NCBI GenBank assembly: GCA_020436865.1 | Contig: JAGQXA010000163.1 | Coordinates: forward strand, 1 to 5,047 | DNA length: 5,047 nt | Reading direction: 5' to 3' | Source: Saprospiraceae bacterium | GTDB lineage: Bacteria > Bacteroidota > Bacteroidia > Chitinophagales > Saprospiraceae | In this document: one piece after another, positions 1 to 5,035 of the stretch | Layout: each line of letters begins with the position of its first letter | How positions within the stretch are numbered: position 1 is the first letter of the stretch | Translations under genes and position numbers: made by a program | Notes under the pieces: model-generated | What the model saw: the letters and a program-made list of their open reading frames with translations, nothing else | Told to the model about the DNA's origin: nothing | The model's database searches: none

Positions 1-353
1 TCCTTCATACTCTCGGCGCCGACGCGACCGACGATCTCGCCGATCACCTTTTCCAGCTCGGCGGAGTCGAGCTGGGCGGGTAGATACCGCTCGATGACTT
101 CGATCTCTTCCCGTTCGACCTGGGCCAGGTCTTCGCGACCCTGTTTTTCATAAATGTCGAGAGAATCGCGGCGCTGCTTGACCAGTTTCTGAAGCATTTT
201 GATCTCCAGTTCGGGGGTCAGTTCGCGGTGGGTACCGTCGGTCTTGGCCAGCAGAATGGCTTGTTTGACGGCCCGAATGCCGCGCAGGCCCGATTTGTCT
301 TTCGCTTTCATGGCCTCTTTCAGGTCTTGGTTAATGCGGTCCTCTAAGCTCAT
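1..353 (-). CDS. yqeY: GatB/YqeY domain protein, C-terminus cut by window edge
   Basis: The first 117 codons of a GatB/YqeY-family protein are visible; the 3' end lies beyond the left edge, and full-length members are about 150 residues. The protein starts MSLEDRINQDLKEAMKAKD, carries the family's conserved KQRRDS block near residue 60 and a YLPAQL block near residue 91, and reaches an ESMK motif where the window stops. The family shares a helical domain with the tail of the GatB amidotransferase subunit, where it contacts tRNA; the role of the stand-alone protein is poorly defined, so I infer only a possible tRNA-related function. The ATG is preceded by AAGGA at 359-363, five bases upstream, a reasonable ribosome binding site. 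It follows rsmA on the same strand after an 11-bp gap, so cotranscription is likely. Confidence 0.88.
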   Translation of the reverse strand, partial: MSLEDRINQDLKEAMKAKDKSGLRGIRAVKQAILLAKTDGTHRELTPELEIKMLQKLVKQRRDSLDIYEKQGREDLAQVEREEIEVIERYLPAQLDSAELEKVIGEIVGRVGAESMK

Positions 354-364
354 AGGTTTCCTTT

Positions 365-1147
365 TTAGGTCGTTGACGATGGATGTTCGGCGATCCAGTT
401 AGTCAGCCAGACGAAATCGGCGACCGATAGTTGTTCCGGACGCTGTTGGAAGAAGTCGTCTTGCAGCGATTCTGCCGGATCGACCAGCGACTTCAGGGTA
501 TTACGCAGCATTTTGCGGCGTTGCCCGAAGGCCTGTTTGACTACCCGTTTAAACAACGCTTCGTCGCAGTTGAGTTCCAGCGAAGCCTTCCGCTCCAGCC
601 GGATCACGGCCGACTGCACTTTCGGCGGCGGATGGAAGGAGCCCGGTTTAACGGTGAAGAGGTATTCGCCGGTGTAATAGGCCTGTACCAACACACTGAT
701 CACCCCATAGGTTTTCGAACCCTCCGGGGCAATGACCCGCTCGGCCATCTCCCGCTGGAACATGCCCACCATTTCCGGGATCAGGTGGCGGTAGTCCAGC
801 ATTTTGAAAAGGATCTGGGAGGAAATGTTATAGGGAAAGTTGCCGATCAGGCCGAAAGGACGGTTCGACATGCGTTCGTCGAGGGCCAGGCGCAGGAAAT
901 CGGCGGCCACGATCTGTCCTTCCAGTTCCGGATAGTGCTCCTGCAGGTGGGCGACCATGTCTGGATCGGCCTCCACGACGGTCAGCCGGAGATTTCTGAC
1001 CAGCAGGTGTTTGGTGAGCATACCCTGGCCCGGCCCGACCTCCAACACCTGGTCGTACAAGTCGGTGGCCCGCAAGCTATGGGCAATGCGGGCGGCGATC
1101 TGTTCGCTGGTAAGAAAATGCTGGCCGTACGACTTTTTGGGCTTCAC
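365..1147 (-). CDS. rsmA: 16S rRNA (adenine1518-N6/adenine1519-N6)-dimethyltransferase RsmA (KsgA)
   Basis: RsmA uses S-adenosylmethionine to dimethylate two adjacent adenines in the 3'-terminal hairpin of 16S rRNA during late small-subunit assembly; its loss classically gives kasugamycin resistance. The 260-residue product has the usual family length. Visible motifs in order are QHFL (residues 9-12), the SAM-binding loop EVGPGQGMLT (36-45), acidic E59 in VVEAD, D83 in AADFL, the catalytic NFPYNISS (103-110; NLPYNIS is commoner), FHPPPKVQSAV (171-181) and the rRNA-contacting C-terminal stretch QAFGQRRKMLRNTLK (205-219). The start is GTG at 1147: an in-frame TGA lies upstream and no ATG intervenes, and KPKKSYGQHFL fits the family N-terminus. 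It is first of a two-gene unit with yqeY and is divergent from pdxA. A one-mismatch -7 box (TACTATTG, minus strand, 1180-1173) could promote it with a short leader, but no convincing -33 box accompanies it. Confidence 0.97.
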   Translation of the reverse strand: MKPKKSYGQHFLTSEQIAARIAHSLRATDLYDQVLEVGPGQGMLTKHLLVRNLRLTVVEADPDMVAHLQEHYPELEGQIVAADFLRLALDERMSNRPFGLIGNFPYNISSQILFKMLDYRHLIPEMVGMFQREMAERVIAPEGSKTYGVISVLVQAYYTGEYLFTVKPGSFHPPPKVQSAVIRLERKASLELNCDEALFKRVVKQAFGQRRKMLRNTLKSLVDPAESLQDDFFQQRPEQLSVADFVWLTNWIAEHPSSTT

Positions 1148-1163
1148 CGATGGGTTAATTTTG
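1136..1163 (+). promoter_or_regulatory. Possible Bacteroidota-type promoter for pdxA
   Basis: TAATTTTG at 1156-1163 is an exact match to the TAnnTTTG -7 box. TTTG at 1136-1139 could be the -33 box, although the 16-bp spacer is shorter than the usual 19-21. The 12-mer GGTTAATTTTGC (1153-1164) recurs exactly at 2490-2501 upstream of dksA, which supports a shared promoter element. If real, the -33 box lies within the first codons of rsmA on the opposite strand, and pdxA would have a leader of about 200 nt (roughly 1170-1369). That leader is GC-rich around 1208-1240 with a CGGGCCCG palindrome (1230-1237); I see no riboswitch that I recognise in it. Confidence 0.35.
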
Positions 1164-1369
1164 CTGTCGACTCAATAGTAACAAGAAAAATGCAGCCTTC
1201 CACGCCTTCCCGGCGCTTTTTCCAATTGTCGGGCCCGGGTGGAAAGAACCTCGACTTGTTTTAGCGGAATCCCACCGATATTTCCGAACTTCGCGAGCAT
1301 TGTTCGAGTTCCGGAGGAAAGCCCCTCCCGGCCATCGACACTCCAAACTCCAGAAACACGAATCGCGCA

Positions 1370-2449
1370 ATGGACAGACTCAGAATTGGCATTAGTATCG
1401 GCGACATGAACGGCATCGGGCTGGAAGTGATCCTGAAAACCCTAAGCAACAAAAAGATCCGGGAACTCTTCATCCCCGTCATTTATGGCTCTTCCAAAGT
1501 CGTTTCCTATCATAAGAATATCGTAACGGTCGACGATTTTCCGTTTCAGCCGCTACGTTCGGCCGATCACCTGAGCGACGACCGGATCAATGTGGTCAAC
1601 TGCTGGCAGGAAAACGTCAATATTTCCCTGGGCAAACCCAGTGATCTGAGCGGACAGTATGCCTTCAAATCGCTGGAGTTTGCAGCCAAGGACCTGAAAT
1701 ACGGCTTCATCGACGTTCTGGTGACCGCCCCGATCAGCAAGCAGGCCATGCAGATGGCCGATTTTCCTTTTCCCGGGCACACCGAATTTCTGGAAAAAGA
1801 ACTGGGCGGCGACAGCCTGATGCTGATGGTTCACGACGACTTGCGCATCGGCCTCGTTACCAACCATTTGCCACTCGCCGAAGCCGCACATGCGATCGAC
1901 AAGCCATTGGTACTGAAGAAGATCCAGCTCCTCAACGAATCCCTAAAGGTCGATTTCGGGATCGAACGGCCGACCATTGCCGTCTTGGGCCTGAACCCCC
2001 ATGCCGGCGACGGAGGCGTGATCGGCAGCGAGGAGGAGCAGATCATCCGGCCGGCCATCGTTGAACTGAAAAAGAGCGGCGTTATGGTCATGGGGCCGTT
2101 TTCCGCCGACGGATTCTTTGGGTCCGGGCAATTCCAAAAGTTCGACGGCATCCTGGCCATGTACCACGACCAGGGCCTGATTCCCTTCAAGACCCTTTCG
2201 TTCGGAAATGGCGTGAACTTCACAGCCGGATTGCCCTTTGTGCGCACCTCCCCCGACCACGGTACCGCCTTCGATATCGCCGGCAAAAACCTCGCCGACC
2301 CTTCCTCCTTCCGCAAGGCTTTGTTCCTGGGCATCGACATCGCCCGCAATCGGCGCATGTTTTCCGAAATGCATGAAAATGTATTGGTAAAACACGAACG
2401 ATTGCCGGATAATGAAGAAGACGAGGGCCCGCTCGACGCCGGGCAATGA
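1370..2449 (+). CDS. pdxA: 4-hydroxythreonine-4-phosphate dehydrogenase PdxA
   Basis: PdxA oxidises 4-phosphohydroxy-L-threonine with NAD; the product decarboxylates to 3-amino-2-oxopropyl phosphate, which PdxJ condenses with deoxyxylulose phosphate to make pyridoxine 5'-phosphate. The 359-residue cytosolic enzyme is about 30 residues longer than the E. coli protein, partly through extra sequence around residues 75-100. Visible motifs are GDMNGIGLEV (11-20), APISKQAM (120-127), substrate-site PGHTEFL (135-141), NHLPL (165-169), GLNPHAGDGGVIG (207-219), MYHDQGLIPFK (264-274) and TSPDHGTAFDIAGK (293-306). The three metal-binding histidines of the family correspond to H166, H211 and H266. The usual proline of GIGPE is leucine here (L18). 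The ATG at 1370 is the only nearby start that keeps the N-terminal strand; no Shine-Dalgarno precedes it. The C-terminal tail is acidic and variable. E. coli also places pdxA beside ksgA, but co-directionally; here they diverge. Confidence 0.96.
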   Translation: MDRLRIGISIGDMNGIGLEVILKTLSNKKIRELFIPVIYGSSKVVSYHKNIVTVDDFPFQPLRSADHLSDDRINVVNCWQENVNISLGKPSDLSGQYAFKSLEFAAKDLKYGFIDVLVTAPISKQAMQMADFPFPGHTEFLEKELGGDSLMLMVHDDLRIGLVTNHLPLAEAAHAIDKPLVLKKIQLLNESLKVDFGIERPTIAVLGLNPHAGDGGVIGSEEEQIIRPAIVELKKSGVMVMGPFSADGFFGSGQFQKFDGILAMYHDQGLIPFKTLSFGNGVNFTAGLPFVRTSPDHGTAFDIAGKNLADPSSFRKALFLGIDIARNRRMFSEMHENVLVKHERLPDNEEDEGPLDAGQ

Positions 2450-2489
2450 CAAGAATATCCGTACCCCCCTTTCGGGTTTTGGTTAAAAT

Positions 2490-2501
2490 GGTTAATTTTG
2501 C
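2490..2501 (+). promoter_or_regulatory. Probable -7 promoter element for dksA-like gene
   Basis: TAATTTTG at 2493-2500 matches the Bacteroidota -7 consensus TAnnTTTG, followed by C as in the extended form. It sits in the GGTTAATTTTGC 12-mer shared with the pdxA upstream region. No clear TTG-type -33 box is found 19-21 bp upstream. Transcription would start near 2507, giving a leader of about 77 nt before the ATG at 2584. Confidence 0.45.
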
Positions 2502-2520
2502 ACATCGTTTAAGCAAAATC

Positions 2521-2553
2521 AAAATTTTCTTGCCTCTCTGTTAAGAAAATTTT
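2521..2553. repeat. Perfect 11-bp inverted repeat in the dksA leader
   Basis: AAAATTTTCTT (2521-2531) is the exact reverse complement of AAGAAAATTTT (2543-2553), separated by an 11-nt pyrimidine-rich loop (2532-2542). It lies 30 bp before the dksA start and downstream of the proposed promoter, so it could form an RNA hairpin in the leader or act as a DNA operator. The stem is very AT-rich and has no real T-tract after it, so a terminator is less likely. Function unknown. Confidence 0.6.
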
Positions 2554-2583
2554 ATTCGACCAACCAAATTAAACGAATGTGCT

Positions 2584-2955
2584 ATGAACCAAAATTTGGA
2601 TAAGACCCGATACAGCGACGAAGAATTGGATGAATTCCGGATACTGATCGAAGAGAAGCTCGACAAAGCAAAGGACCAACTGCAGTTCTACCTCCAGCAA
2701 CTGGAGGATATGGCCGACAATCCCGACGCGAAGATCAAAGGGCTCGACGATGGGATCGGTACCGCTGAGAGCGAACGCCTGACCGGCCTGGCCGCCAGAC
2801 AGAAAAAGCACATCCAGCATCTGGAAAACGCGCTGATCCGGATTCAGAACAAGGCGTACGGCATCTGCCGGGAAACCGGCAAGCTGATCTCCAAAGAGCG
2901 GCTTCGTGCGGTGCCGCATGCAACCCTGAGTATCGAAGCCAAACAGAATCGTTAA
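2584..2955 (+). CDS. TraR/DksA family RNA polymerase-binding regulator with degenerate zinc finger
   Basis: DksA/TraR proteins bind RNA polymerase through its secondary channel and adjust promoter initiation, often together with ppGpp. This 123-residue cytosolic protein has a charged N-terminal helix rich in E, K and Q (about 12-45), a loop near 45-60, a second helix (about 61-90) forming the coiled-coil hairpin, and a C-terminal zinc-finger-like fold from YGIC to SIEAK (92-120). Of the four zinc cysteines only C95 remains; the others are T98, S116 and A119. This pattern resembles zinc-independent DksA paralogues and Bacteroidota members. The loop has D45 and D48 but not an exact DxxDxA tip motif as in E. 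coli DksA, so activity at the catalytic site cannot be assumed. The ATG at 2584 has no Shine-Dalgarno. In many Bacteroidota this gene lies between ileS and lspA; here pdxA takes the upstream place and lspA follows. Confidence 0.92.
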   Translation: MNQNLDKTRYSDEELDEFRILIEEKLDKAKDQLQFYLQQLEDMADNPDAKIKGLDDGIGTAESERLTGLAARQKKHIQHLENALIRIQNKAYGICRETGKLISKERLRAVPHATLSIEAKQNR

Positions 2956-2977
2956 AGATCACCGGCAAAGAGCTTGC

Positions 2978-3015
2978 AAAATAGTGATCGGGCTTAGTGC
3001 GCGGTCACTATTTTT
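2978..3015 (+). terminator. Probable intrinsic terminator after the dksA-like gene
   Basis: AAAATAGTGA (2978-2987) pairs perfectly with TCACTATTTT (3005-3014) around a 17-nt loop that can pair a little further (CG with CG). The right arm ends in TTTTT and is followed by GTTT, so the T-tract is partly inside the stem. It begins 22 bp after the dksA stop and would at least partly separate dksA from lspA. The symmetric A and T tracts mean it might also work on the minus strand. Confidence 0.6.
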
Positions 3016-3129
3016 GTTTCGGTAAAACCACGATCCTGTTTCCGGAGTTTATACTAGGAATTCGTAAGTTGTTCGTTAAGTAGTCTGGATCAAACTTTCG
3101 GAGGCTCCGGACATCAAAATCTCTCAGTT

Positions 3130-3876
3130 TTGAAAAATTCGACCAAGGTCATTCTACTGATAGCCGGCGTGCTGCTACTCGATCAGATCGTCAAGATCTG
3201 GGTAAAAACCCATATGGAGTACGGCGACGAGATCTTTATCTTCGGTATGAGTTGGGCCCGTATCCACTTTGTCGAGAACAACGGCATGGCCTTCGGTCTG
3301 TCGCTCGGCGGCGAATACGGCAAGCTGGCGCTCAGCCTGTTCCGGGTACTCGCCGTTGGTTTTCTGGGCTACTACATCTATCACCTCATCCAGAACAAGG
3401 CCTCGTTCGGTCTCCTGACCTGTTTTGCCTTGATCCTCGCCGGAGCGCTCGGCAATATCCTCGACAGTGCTTTTTATGGCCTGATCTTCTCCGAATCTCC
3501 CTACCACGGCGGACTAGCCACGCTTTTTCCGCCGGAGGGTGGCTATTCGAGTTTTCTGCACGGGAAAGTGGTCGACATGCTGTACTTCCCGATGGTTGAC
3601 GGCACTTTCCCGGACTGGTTGCCGATCTGGGGTGGCGAGCATTTCCTTTTCTTCCGACCGGTCTTCAATTTCGCCGATACGGCCATTACGGTCGGCGTAC
3701 TCAGCCTGATCTTTTTTCACCGCGGTTTCTTCAGCGGTCAGACGAAAGACCCCGAAACAACCACCGGCGAGGAGCCGGAAGCACTTCAGCCAACCGATCC
3801 CGATCCCCCTTCCAATCTGGAAGAGGAAACCTCCGCTTCCCCACTTGCAGAGGATTCCGCACCCGGAGAAAAATAA
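3130..3876 (+). CDS. lspA: Lipoprotein signal peptidase (signal peptidase II) LspA, extended form
   Basis: LspA is an inner-membrane aspartyl protease that cleaves the signal peptide of diacylglyceryl-modified prolipoproteins. Four hydrophobic segments are visible near residues 7-26, 65-87, 93-113 and 178-197. Family motifs are LLDQIVK (16-22), VENNGMAFG (48-56), ILAGALGNILDS (102-113) with catalytic D112, and FRPVFNFADTAI (175-186) with catalytic D183. The aspartates are 71 residues apart, far more than in the compact E. coli enzyme; the insert (about 116-176) is aromatic and proline-rich and includes GKVVDMLYFP, as in Bacteroidota LspA. A hydrophilic tail rich in E, P, T and D (about 205-248) brings the length to 248, against about 165 in proteobacteria. 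The start is TTG at 3130: no in-frame ATG or GTG lies between it and the TAG at 3055, and KNSTKVILL fits a short N-terminus before the first membrane helix. I found no confident promoter in 3017-3129. Confidence 0.95.
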   Translation: MKNSTKVILLIAGVLLLDQIVKIWVKTHMEYGDEIFIFGMSWARIHFVENNGMAFGLSLGGEYGKLALSLFRVLAVGFLGYYIYHLIQNKASFGLLTCFALILAGALGNILDSAFYGLIFSESPYHGGLATLFPPEGGYSSFLHGKVVDMLYFPMVDGTFPDWLPIWGGEHFLFFRPVFNFADTAITVGVLSLIFFHRGFFSGQTKDPETTTGEEPEALQPTDPDPPSNLEEETSASPLAEDSAPGEK

Positions 3877-3915
3877 AAAAGGGCGCCGGTAGTCAGACTA
3901 CCGGCGCCCTTTTTT
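3875..3915. terminator. Strong bidirectional intrinsic terminator between lspA and the ArsR gene
   Basis: GGGCGCCGGTAGT (3881-3893) pairs with ACTACCGGCGCCC (3897-3909) to make a 13-bp GC-rich stem with a 3-nt loop. It is flanked by AAAAAA (3875-3880) and TTTTTT (3910-3915), which extend the stem and give a T-tract on either strand. The A-tract overlaps the lspA TAA stop (3874-3876). It can terminate lspA on the plus strand and the convergent ArsR gene on the minus strand. Confidence 0.93.
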
Positions 3916-3923
3916 CTGGGCTT

Positions 3924-3939
3924 GGCTTCTCCCGAAGCC
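3924..3939. repeat. Small hairpin just 3' of the ArsR gene
   Basis: GGCTTC (3924-3929) and GAAGCC (3934-3939) form a perfect 6-bp stem with a TCCC loop, 3 bp beyond the ArsR stop codon. No T-run follows on the minus strand, so it is probably not a terminator by itself; it may protect the 3' end or assist the strong terminator next to it. Confidence 0.4.
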
Positions 3940-3942
3940 TTT

Positions 3943-4257
3943 CTATTCTGCTGTTTCTTCCAGGAAAGCCCGGATGGCTTTGACCATAGTGGAAAGTTTG
4001 TCGTAATTGATGCTGTAGTGAATGAACTTTCCGTCGCGCTCGGTCCGCACCAGATCCGCCAGGCGCAACACCCGCAAATGCTGGGAAGTGATCGATTGCT
4101 CCAGTTTGAGCGTGTTGTAGATCTTGTTCACATTGATGGTGTCGTTCTGATCGATGAACTCCAGGATCCGGAGCCGCAACGGGTGCGCGACCGCCCGGAG
4201 TAATTCCGAGGACTCTAACAACCGCTCATGGTTGATACTGATTTTAGTTTTTCTCAT
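3943..4257 (-). CDS. ArsR/SmtB-type winged-helix transcriptional regulator, cysteine-free (copy 1)
   Basis: A 104-residue protein of typical ArsR-family size, expected to be a cytosolic dimeric DNA-binding repressor. After a basic start (MRKTKISINH) and helix 1 (about 11-24), AHPLRLRILEFI (24-35) is the usual ArsR entry motif. INVNKIYNTL (41-50) is the position of helix 3, EQSITSQHLRVLRLADLV (53-70) is the recognition helix region, and RTERDGKFIHYSI (71-83) is the beta wing; the C-terminal helix (about 86-102) should complete the dimer interface. The metal-binding ELCVCDL box is absent and the protein has no cysteine, so a thiol-based arsenic, cadmium or redox sensor is unlikely. The inducer and targets are unknown. 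The ATG at 4257 lacks a Shine-Dalgarno but has a good promoter about 90 bp upstream. It is a tandem paralogue of the 4548-4886 gene, with about half of the aligned core residues identical. Confidence 0.93.
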   Translation of the reverse strand: MRKTKISINHERLLESSELLRAVAHPLRLRILEFIDQNDTINVNKIYNTLKLEQSITSQHLRVLRLADLVRTERDGKFIHYSINYDKLSTMVKAIRAFLEETAE

Positions 4258-4346
4258 AGAAACTGTCTATTTGGAGTGATATATGCTCAAGCGAAAGGGG
4301 TCTGGCAGATCCCAAACCACTTCGGTGTCGGTATAGATATGCCAAG

Positions 4347-4377
4347 CAAATATGCGTTTTTTCTGAATTTTTTCAAA
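4347..4377 (-). promoter_or_regulatory. Bacteroidota-type promoter for ArsR copy 1
   Basis: On the minus strand TTTG (4377-4374) is followed after exactly 19 bp by CATATTTG (4354-4347), one mismatch from the TAnnTTTG -7 box and at the preferred spacing. The spacer is A-rich. Transcription would begin near 4340, leaving a leader of about 80 nt before the ATG at 4257. GCATAT overlaps the -7 box (4355-4350) and recurs at 4342-4337 and 4286-4281, so these could be regulator contact sites; that part is inference. Confidence 0.55.
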
Positions 4378-4384
4378 AAATGAC

Positions 4385-4419
4385 AAAAAAAAATGCTGAA
4401 AATCAGCGTTTTCAGCATT
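4385..4419 (-). terminator. Intrinsic terminator after ArsR copy 2
   Basis: On the minus strand AATGCTGAAAA (4419-4409) pairs perfectly with TTTTCAGCATT (4402-4392) across a 6-nt loop, giving an 11-bp stem followed by an uninterrupted run of T down to 4385. It lies about 130 bp beyond the stop of the upstream ArsR gene and just before the promoter of copy 1, so the two regulators are probably transcribed separately. The remaining 3' region (4420-4547) shows no supported gene. Confidence 0.88.
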
Positions 4420-4547
4420 CCCGAAGGGGCGGCATTCACCGGTTTTTTCGGCCGGCTCTGGCCATATCTTTTTTACTAGGGGAGAAAACGGGTAGTTGAC
4501 ACGATCCAAAAGCAGAAAATCTACTCCGGCGGACCCTACTGCCGCGA

Positions 4548-4886
4548 TCAGGCCGCGAGCTCTTCCACCAGACGCGAGATCTGGGAAAGGCGGCTCTTGT
4601 CAAGCGAATAGTAAATGTACTTGCCCTGACGCTCGGTGGCGACCACATTGGCGCGGCGCAAAATGGCCAAATGCTGAGAGGCGACCGATTGCTCCAAACG
4701 CAATTTGATGTAAATATCCGTGACCGTCATCTTGTCGCCCTCCTCCAACAGGTCGATGATCCGTTGCCGAAGCTTGTGATTGATCGCCCGGAGTACCAGG
4801 ACGGCCTTGCGAAGCTCGGCATAATCCAACTGGATCACCTGCTTCCCCTTTTTGAGCAATACTGATTCGTTTTTCTGCTTTCTCAT
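4548..4886 (-). CDS. ArsR/SmtB-type winged-helix transcriptional regulator, cysteine-free (copy 2)
   Basis: This 112-residue protein is a paralogue of the 3943-4257 product and a predicted dimeric DNA-binding repressor. A basic N-terminus (MRKQKNESVLLKKGKQ) slightly longer than in copy 1 leads to helix 1 (about 20-34). LRAINHKLRQRIIDLL (32-47) corresponds to the AHPLRLRIL region, with the usual H-P changed to H-K. MTVTDIYIKL (53-62) is helix 3, EQSVASQHLAILRRANVV (65-82) the recognition region and ATERQGKYIYYSL (83-95) the wing. Both copies share LEQS, SQHL, TER and a GK-x-I-x-YS wing. There is no cysteine and no ELCVCDL metal box, so the signal is unknown. I chose ATG at 4886 because it aligns with the MRK start of copy 1; a TTG at 4946 would add 20 residues not seen in the paralogue. 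No Shine-Dalgarno is apparent. Confidence 0.93.
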   Translation of the reverse strand: MRKQKNESVLLKKGKQVIQLDYAELRKAVLVLRAINHKLRQRIIDLLEEGDKMTVTDIYIKLRLEQSVASQHLAILRRANVVATERQGKYIYYSLDKSRLSQISRLVEELAA

Positions 4887-4929
4887 ATCTATGTTTTTAA
4901 AATAAAGACTCTTACACCTATCTGTATCC

Positions 4930-4970
4930 AGCCAAAATCGTACCAACTATTTGCTTCAAGCTAAATCGTA
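4930..4970. repeat. Two direct repeats upstream of ArsR copy 2
   Basis: AGCCAAAATCGTA (4930-4942) and AGCTAAATCGTA (4959-4970) share the exact core AAATCGTA with cores 28 bp apart (4935-4942 and 4963-4970). They lie 44-84 bp upstream of the ATG at 4886, probably in the leader if the proposed upstream promoter is right. They may be protein-binding sites; the evidence is only the repetition. Confidence 0.35.
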
Positions 4971-5019
4971 ATGCATAAGAGCTTAATTATTAGCCCAAAA
5001 TAAAAGAAAAATTAGCGTA

Positions 5020-5035
5020 ATGAAAAATTTTTCAT
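5020..5035. repeat. Perfect 16-bp palindrome upstream of ArsR copy 2
   Basis: ATGAAAAATTTTTCAT is fully self-complementary with no spacer. It lies 134 bp upstream of the ArsR copy 2 start, in a very AT-rich stretch (about 4980-5047). On the minus strand its TTTTTC end is followed after 19 bp by TATTTTG, a near -7 box one base short of consensus, so it may overlap the -33 region of a promoter for the ArsR gene. A short symmetric site of this kind could be an operator for a dimeric regulator; no function is shown. Confidence 0.5.

Noticed and set aside
431..1264. 277-codon open frame on the plus strand opposite rsmA
   Set aside because: It starts with TTG, is antisense to the well-supported rsmA coding region, and its H/Q/V-rich composition is typical of a frame mirrored from a GC-rich gene; no recognisable domain.
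1155..1370. 71-codon minus-strand frame filling the rsmA-pdxA intergenic region
   Set aside because: TTG start overlapping the pdxA ATG, no recognisable motif, no ribosome binding site, and it runs toward the rsmA start; most likely chance.
2463..2480. Possible terminator after pdxA (ACCC...GGGT followed by TTTT)
   Set aside because: Only a 4-bp stem is supported and the T-run is short, so it is too weak to call; pdxA may read through toward dksA.
1831..2505. Long minus-strand open frames (224 and 169 codons) opposite pdxA
   Set aside because: Both are antisense to pdxA, whose full set of family motifs is present; they show no domain of their own.
4267..4509. 80-codon minus-strand frame between the two ArsR genes
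   Set aside because: It runs through the terminator and promoter elements, encodes no recognisable motif and has low-complexity stretches from the A/T tracts.
4887..4946. 20-residue N-terminal extension of ArsR copy 2 from a TTG start
   Set aside because: The ATG at 4886 aligns with the MRK start of the tandem paralogue, and the extension matches nothing in copy 1.
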